Assembly: GCA_964654815.1 (NCBI GenBank) | Contig: CAZZLH010000035.1 | Coordinates: 1 to 9,527 of the forward strand | Length of the DNA stretch: 9,527 nucleotides | Reading direction: 5' to 3' | Source of the DNA: ZLKRG08 sp964654815 | GTDB lineage: Bacteria; Actinomycetota; Actinomycetes; Nanopelagicales; Nanopelagicaceae | Shown: positions 6,170 to 9,527 of the stretch, in pieces | How the letters are laid out: each line of letters opens with the position of its first letter | How positions within the stretch are numbered: position 1 is the stretch's first letter | Position numbers and translations under genes: made by a program | The notes under the pieces: model-generated | The model's database searches: none | Seen by the model: only the letters and a program-made list of their open reading frames with translations | What the model was told of the DNA's origin: nothing

Positions 6170-7680
6170 TTGGCGATCCCGTACTAGACCGCGATGACGC
6201 TCCTCGCAACTTTGAATTAAGTGAATTACTAAACTCAAAACCTGGACCTGAAGCAATGCTTCGCTTGCTCCAATTAGATCGAAATCTACTTACTCCGGCA
6301 GACCGCATTGATTACCTAACCTGCTGGCAACGTCAAAGTAGTTGGGTCACCGCTCAAGAGCAGGAGGCGATGTTGTATGTGGCTGGTTCTCAATACCTTG
6401 ATAAGGCCGGGGAATTCGATGTGGATCAAGTCGAACGCGAGGATGTCGCTACCGCATTACGTATCTCGCCAGCTACCTCCCAAAACAAGATTGATCTTGC
6501 ACGTACTCTCTTCAATCATCTCCCCCAAACCATCAATGCTTTGGCGACTGGAGAAATTGCCACACAACATGCCACAGTAATCGCGCAAGAGACTGCTGTT
6601 GCGGTGAGAGCTGGTCTTGCACAAGAAGCCATAACCGAGATCGAAAAGGTTGCGCTGGCACATGCGGAATTTCATACACCCAGCCAAGTTGCCAATAAAT
6701 TACGTAATACCTTTGCGCAATTGGCTCCCGAACTCTTCCAAAAGAATTTTGATAATCAACGTGAGGCTCGGAATGTACGCTTCTATAAGGAGCGAGATGG
6801 CGTGGGCACAATTCTTGCTTCATTAAAGATTGAAGATGCCCAGATGATTGATCAAGTAATAAATGATTACTCGGAGAAGATGTTGGCTGAACATCGCCAA
6901 GCCATGCAGAACTTGGTCCGTTTCAGCCGAGGTCACCGCTGCATCAAAGAGTGCCAACTTTTGGATAGCACTGGCCAAACCTCACCAACAATTTGTGTGC
7001 ATGCCTGCTCAGATAGCTGTAAGGATGATTGTCGGGCCTTAAATTCATCGGATGCCACGGCGCTGGCCGCCTTAGAGAGAGCTCATTTAATCAATACCGA
7101 TGTCGAAAAAGATATGCGTCGCGCTGATGCATTTGTATTTGCGATGCGCGCTGCAGATGCCGCGCTCAAATCATCTGGCACGGTTGTCACCAAACACAAT
7201 CGACGACCAACCATAAATGTGACTATTGATCTACCTACCGCACTTGGACTTGCAGATAACCCAGGCCAACTCGCCGGATACGGACCTATACCAGCTGCAA
7301 TAGCTCGTGAAATTGCAGCAGATGGTCGCTGGAAAAGATTTATCACGGATCCCATCACCGGAACATTGATTGATTATGGTCGCGAAACTTACGAGCCACC
7401 CCAAGTGTTACAGGATTTCTTAATCGCCAGGGATCGAACCTGTCGTTTTCCAGGTTGTCGACAACCTGCCCATCTCTCCGATTTAGATCATGCGGTGCCG
7501 TGGGAAGAGGGAGGCACGACTTCTGCGGATAATTTAGGTTCGCTCTGCCGTAGGCACCACAACCTAAAGACTCATCATGGTTGGAAATTGATAAATCAGC
7601 CTAATGGTGCATGTACCTGGATCAGCCCTGCAGGTCATGAGTATCAAGTTCCTGCGCGCCCCGTGCTCGATGCAGTCTAA
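6133..7680 (+). CDS. DUF222 domain-containing HNH endonuclease (13E12-repeat family type)
   Basis: The 515-residue protein has an N-terminal DUF222-like helical region (about 30-420) and a C-terminal HNH nuclease domain. The HNH part shows CRFPGC (437-442), DLDHAVPW (450-457), GGTT (460-463), NLGSLCR (467-473) and HH (475-476) before K479. These are the two CxxC-type zinc pairs and the metal-binding H/N/H residues, so it should be active. Such proteins are abundant in Actinobacteria, often multicopy, with no settled role; they may be mobile or selfish. A Cys/His-rich insert at 268-300 (H268, C270, C274, C288, H290, C292, C296, C300) interrupts the DUF222 region. The ATG at 6133 is the only usual start in frame after a stop at 6100, yet it lacks a well-placed ribosome-binding site. 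The GNAT gene follows nine bases after its stop, suggesting co-transcription. Confidence 0.92.
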   Translation: MFKKAIPSANSLIGDPVLDRDDAPRNFELSELLNSKPGPEAMLRLLQLDRNLLTPADRIDYLTCWQRQSSWVTAQEQEAMLYVAGSQYLDKAGEFDVDQVEREDVATALRISPATSQNKIDLARTLFNHLPQTINALATGEIATQHATVIAQETAVAVRAGLAQEAITEIEKVALAHAEFHTPSQVANKLRNTFAQLAPELFQKNFDNQREARNVRFYKERDGVGTILASLKIEDAQMIDQVINDYSEKMLAEHRQAMQNLVRFSRGHRCIKECQLLDSTGQTSPTICVHACSDSCKDDCRALNSSDATALAALERAHLINTDVEKDMRRADAFVFAMRAADAALKSSGTVVTKHNRRPTINVTIDLPTALGLADNPGQLAGYGPIPAAIAREIAADGRWKRFITDPITGTLIDYGRETYEPPQVLQDFLIARDRTCRFPGCRQPAHLSDLDHAVPWEEGGTTSADNLGSLCRRHHNLKTHHGWKLINQPNGACTWISPAGHEYQVPARPVLDAV

Positions 7681-7695
7681 AATCACTAAGTGATT
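7681..7695. repeat. Inverted repeat spanning the GNAT start codon
   Basis: AATCAC-TAA-GTGATT has perfect 6-base arms and lies in the nine-base gap between HNH stop and GNAT start, covering the GTG start at 7690. It could mask the start in mRNA or act as an operator. There is no visible ribosome-binding site for the GNAT gene. Confidence 0.4.
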
Positions 7696-8113
7696 TGGTG
7701 GCCCGAAGAAATCCCTGTGTTGCAAGCAGGGACAATCACGCTTAGGCCGATTAGGCCAACTGATGCTGAAGATGTATTTCGGGGCGTACAGGATTTAGAA
7801 ATTCCTAGATTCACCACAGTTCCAGCAAATTATTCGATGGGCTTGGCGATCGAGTTCACCAACTCTCGCGCAAAAGCCAGCCATGCAAATCAGAGCGAAT
7901 TGCTATTCGTCATCGAGGATTCTCGCCTTAGCAACCTTTCAGAGTATCCATATAGCAATGGATTCTCTGGCGTCGTCTCATTACATACCTTTGATCTCTC
8001 AAATCATCGCGCAGAGGTTGGTTACTGGATTACAAAAGAGGCGCGAGGTAAGCGCATCGGCACTCAAGCAGTCGAGATAATCACCGAATATGGGCTTTTG
8101 ACTATGGGATTTA
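7690..8113 (+). CDS. GNAT-family N-acetyltransferase, 3' end lost in the assembly gap
   Basis: The protein is a RimJ/RimL-like acetyl-CoA-dependent acyltransferase, with 141 residues visible before the N run. The N-terminus WWPEEIP leads into the first strand and helix TITLRPIRPTDAEDVF (15-30). The acetyl-CoA-binding motif A is EVGYWITKEARGKRIGTQAV (109-128). In this motif an Arg (KRIG) stands where many homologues have Gly (KGIG/A). The C-terminal strand and the usual GF region fall in the gap. The start is GTG at 7690, nine bases after the HNH stop; residues from there on resemble the usual family N-terminus, so the later in-frame GTG (7717) and TTG (7720) are less likely. The acceptor substrate is unknown. 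Any residues reported after the gap in this frame are not part of the gene. Confidence 0.85.
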
Positions 8114-8213
8114 NNNNNNNNNNNNNNNNNNNNNNNNNNNNNNNNNNNNNNNNNNNNNNNNNNNNNNNNNNNNNNNNNNNNNNNNNNNNNNNNNNNNNNN
8201 NNNNNNNNNNNNN
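8114..8213. other. Assembly gap of 100 N
   Basis: Exactly 100 N is a conventional placeholder for a scaffold join of unknown length. The two flanks may be far apart, and gene order across this point rests only on scaffolding. Confidence 0.97.
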
Positions 8214-8689
8214 GTTATCAACTCACGCTTGGCGCTGATATTCCGGCATTCCCAAGGTTGATTGGCATATTTGGATTAATCACCTCGATTCTGGCTTTGC
8301 TCTATGAATTTAAGATTCTAAAACGTAAGAAAATCACCGCTACTGATGGTGCATCACAAAATGCACAAGCAAATGGCGCAAAGACTTATGCGGTGATTTT
8401 TACCTCCAAGCGGCAGGATGCAAACCATGACCTCTATTACCAGCATGATTCGCTGCTGGAGGAGAAGATCAAAACCATGCCGGGTTATCTAAAGCACTTT
8501 GGAATTAGACATCCGGAGACACGAGAGGGAGTGACCGTGGCCTACTTCAACTCTCTTGAAGCAATAGATAAATGGCGTCAAGACATTGAACACCAAGATG
8601 CCAAGAAGTTAGCCCAAAGCCACTTCTATGAGAACTACAACGTCGAGATCACCGAAGTGATTAATCAATACGGCTGGAAAGAAAATTAA
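8214..8689 (+). CDS. Membrane segment joined to an ABM (antibiotic-biosynthesis-monooxygenase, YqjZ-like) domain; 5' end lost in the gap
   Basis: The frame is open from the first base after the gap and gives about 157 residues to the TAA at 8687. Visible residues 12-34 form one hydrophobic helix (FPRLIGIFGLITSILALLYEF) followed by a basic stop (KILKRKK), which puts the rest in the cytoplasm if positive-inside holds. A 20-residue Ala/Asn/Gln-rich linker leads to an ABM-like ferredoxin-fold domain (about 57-157). It starts TYAVIFTSKR, continues through MPGYLKHFGIRHPETREGVTVAYF and ends SLEAIDKWRQDIEHQDAKK...FYENYNVEI, resembling Bacillus YqjZ. Free-standing ABM proteins are about 100 residues with no membrane anchor. 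The linker has no in-frame ATG, GTG or TTG just before the ABM domain, so the join appears real. A TTG at 8258 is the first possible start but falls inside the helix. ABM domains range from haem degradation to unknown oxygen chemistry, so no reaction is assigned. Confidence 0.75.
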
Positions 8690-8692
8690 GCT

Positions 8693-9505
8693 TTAACCTT
8701 GTCGGCACTCAACGACGATGCCGTCAAGAATCTTCACATTCATTCGATTAACTCGGTAATCCATGGTGACGGCAAAGTCTTCACCTTCGCGAGAAACCAC
8801 GCGGAAAATTAAGGCATTCTGTTCTGCTGCAAATTGAGCCTGAGACTCACTGGCTTTATCCATTACCAACTTGCCACAAATTGCCTTAACTAAAGCTTCC
8901 GAATTTGCATCTCCCAATGGGGTATCGGCAAAGCCATAAGTTTCGTTAACTAACATTCGAATAACTGTCTGGCCTTGCACTAAAGTCAAATTATTATTCA
9001 AAATACTAATTCGGGGCTTGGCAGAGAGTATTTTGCTAAGCCAAGCATCTTGCGCCATCAAACTCTTGGTGCAAGCCATCTTTGTCATACCAAGCGACTT
9101 AATCTGCAATGTGCCTTTCTCAAGCGTTGCAGCACCAGAAATTAGATTGCAACCAGCTTTGGCCAAGATTCTCTTATTTTGAAATTTGATACTGATCGGC
9201 TCTTTAGTTACTAATTTTCTAGCTTTGCCATTTACCGTCACTGCCGTTGATTGGAAAGTCAAACTCTCAACGTCTGAGAAATTGGCAGGTCTGGCTTTGG
9301 TGCTAGCAGCTTTGATATTGGCAGCTTTGATATTGGCAGCTTTAAGGGTGGCCGCCTCTGCTCTATTCGCAGTACCCGAGGCGAGCGGCAGCAACAATGA
9401 CATCAGAAGTGACATCAGTAGTGATAAGAGAAGCAAGATTTGTAGCGACGATAAAGCGGCAGCGCTAACCAACTTCTGGTCAAATTGCCTAGATGCTCGT
9501 TTCAC
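8693..9505 (-). CDS. Exported META-domain / I78 inhibitor-like two-domain protein
   Basis: The 270-residue protein has a basic N-region (KRASR), a long Leu-rich hydrophobic core (about 21-43) and a likely signal peptidase site AEA-A at 49-52, so it should be exported. A low-complexity LKAANIKAANIKAA linker (54-67) follows. Residues about 75-185 resemble the META/HslJ domain: AGCN (117-120), GTLQIKSLGMTKMAC (131-145) and paired C119/C145. Residues about 190-267 resemble the I78 peptidase-inhibitor fold: ALVKAIC (C210), FRVVSREGEDFAVTMDYRVNRMNV (234-257) and a final VEC (C267). HslJ-type META domains are linked to novobiocin or heat stress and I78 proteins inhibit serine proteases, but the role of the pair is unknown. 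The GTG at 9505 has a weak AAGAAG five bases upstream; the better AAGGAG at the window edge is 16 bases away. The gene is convergent with the ABM gene, separated by three bases with no terminator. Confidence 0.75.
   Translation of the reverse strand: MKRASRQFDQKLVSAAALSSLQILLLLSLLMSLLMSLLLPLASGTANRAEAATLKAANIKAANIKAASTKARPANFSDVESLTFQSTAVTVNGKARKLVTKEPISIKFQNKRILAKAGCNLISGAATLEKGTLQIKSLGMTKMACTKSLMAQDAWLSKILSAKPRISILNNNLTLVQGQTVIRMLVNETYGFADTPLGDANSEALVKAICGKLVMDKASESQAQFAAEQNALIFRVVSREGEDFAVTMDYRVNRMNVKILDGIVVECRQG
9306..9343. repeat. Tandem 15-base repeat in the linker of the META/I78 gene
   Basis: GCAGCTTTGATATTG occurs at 9306-9320 and 9321-9335 with a partial third copy (GCAGCTTT, 9336-9343). 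On the coding strand it encodes the repeated KAANI linker, so copy number changes would keep frame and only alter linker length. Confidence 0.85.
9399..9422. repeat. Tandem 12-base repeat in the signal-peptide coding region
   Basis: GACATCAGAAGT (9399-9410) and GACATCAGTAGT (9411-9422) differ at one base, with a degenerate third unit starting GATAAG at 9423. They encode the repeated LLMS pattern in the hydrophobic core of the signal peptide, and slippage would lengthen or shorten that core in frame. Confidence 0.75.
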
Positions 9506-9527
9506 TTGAACTTCTTTCTATCTCCTT

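Noticed and set aside
7690..8238. One continuous GNAT reading frame running through the N run
   Set aside because: The frame through 100 N is arbitrary. The bases after the gap read in another frame as the membrane-ABM gene, so the seven residues after the gap are meaningless for GNAT.
9186..9509. Hydrophobic 107-codon open frame on the plus strand opposite the META/I78 gene
   Set aside because: The hydrophobic LALVLAALILAALIL stretch is the complement of the Ala/Lys/Ile linker repeats. The minus-strand frame has a signal peptide and two recognisable domains.
1..9527. CRISPR array, tRNA/rRNA, transposase, integrase or att sites
   Set aside because: No repeat-spacer pattern, cloverleaf, transposase motif or terminal inverted repeats were found by reading both strands. 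The HNH protein is the only possibly mobile-type gene, and no ends flank it.

Overview
The window looks like a scaffolded draft (MAG or single-cell genome) fragment from a moderate-GC actinobacterium, possibly a freshwater acI/Nanopelagicales-type lineage. That placement is inference. It rests on the DUF222/13E12-type HNH protein (bases 6133-7680), the GlnA4-like glutamine synthetase paralogue with SDR and aldehyde dehydrogenase partners, the roughly mid-40s to 50% GC look of the DNA, frequent TTG/GTG starts and very short intergenic spaces. A run of exactly 100 N at 8114-8213 is a scaffold join of unknown real length.

Region 1 (bases 1-5148, minus strand) is a small-molecule catabolism module. 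Read in the direction of transcription it holds an ACT/APC-family amine or amino-acid permease, a terminator hairpin, then a tight SDR - glutamine synthetase-like - aldehyde dehydrogenase operon whose last gene runs off the left edge. The set fits a gamma-glutamylation pathway. An imported amine or amino alcohol would be capped with glutamate by the GlnA-like ligase, oxidised in two NAD-dependent steps (alcohol to aldehyde by the SDR, aldehyde to acid by the ALDH), and the gamma-glutamyl group then hydrolysed off. The presence of an SDR, and the absence from the window of a flavin amine oxidase (PuuB), point towards an amino alcohol such as ethanolamine rather than putrescine. The substrate is not proven.

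Region 2 (5149-6003) is a 129-base divergent control region with a strong inverted repeat, followed on the plus strand by a class II (Ntn-type) glutamine amidotransferase-like protein. Relatives such as EgtC cleave gamma-glutamyl amides, so this protein is a candidate for the missing hydrolase step.

Region 3 (6004-8113) has a 129-base intergenic stretch, a complete DUF222-HNH nuclease with an unusual Cys/His-rich insert, and a GNAT acetyltransferase cut by the N gap. The start of the HNH gene is odd. The only good ribosome-binding site serves a 15-codon out-of-frame leader that carries an A-AAA-AAG slippery heptamer leading exactly into the HNH frame.

Region 4 (8214-9527) contains the 3' part of a gene with a membrane segment joined to an antibiotic-biosynthesis-monooxygenase-like (ABM, YqjZ-type) domain. 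Three bases away and convergent is a secreted or lipid-anchored-looking protein with a META (HslJ) domain joined to an I78-type peptidase-inhibitor-like domain. No tRNA, rRNA, CRISPR array or insertion sequence was seen, and no gene-free stretch exceeds about 150 bases apart from the N run.
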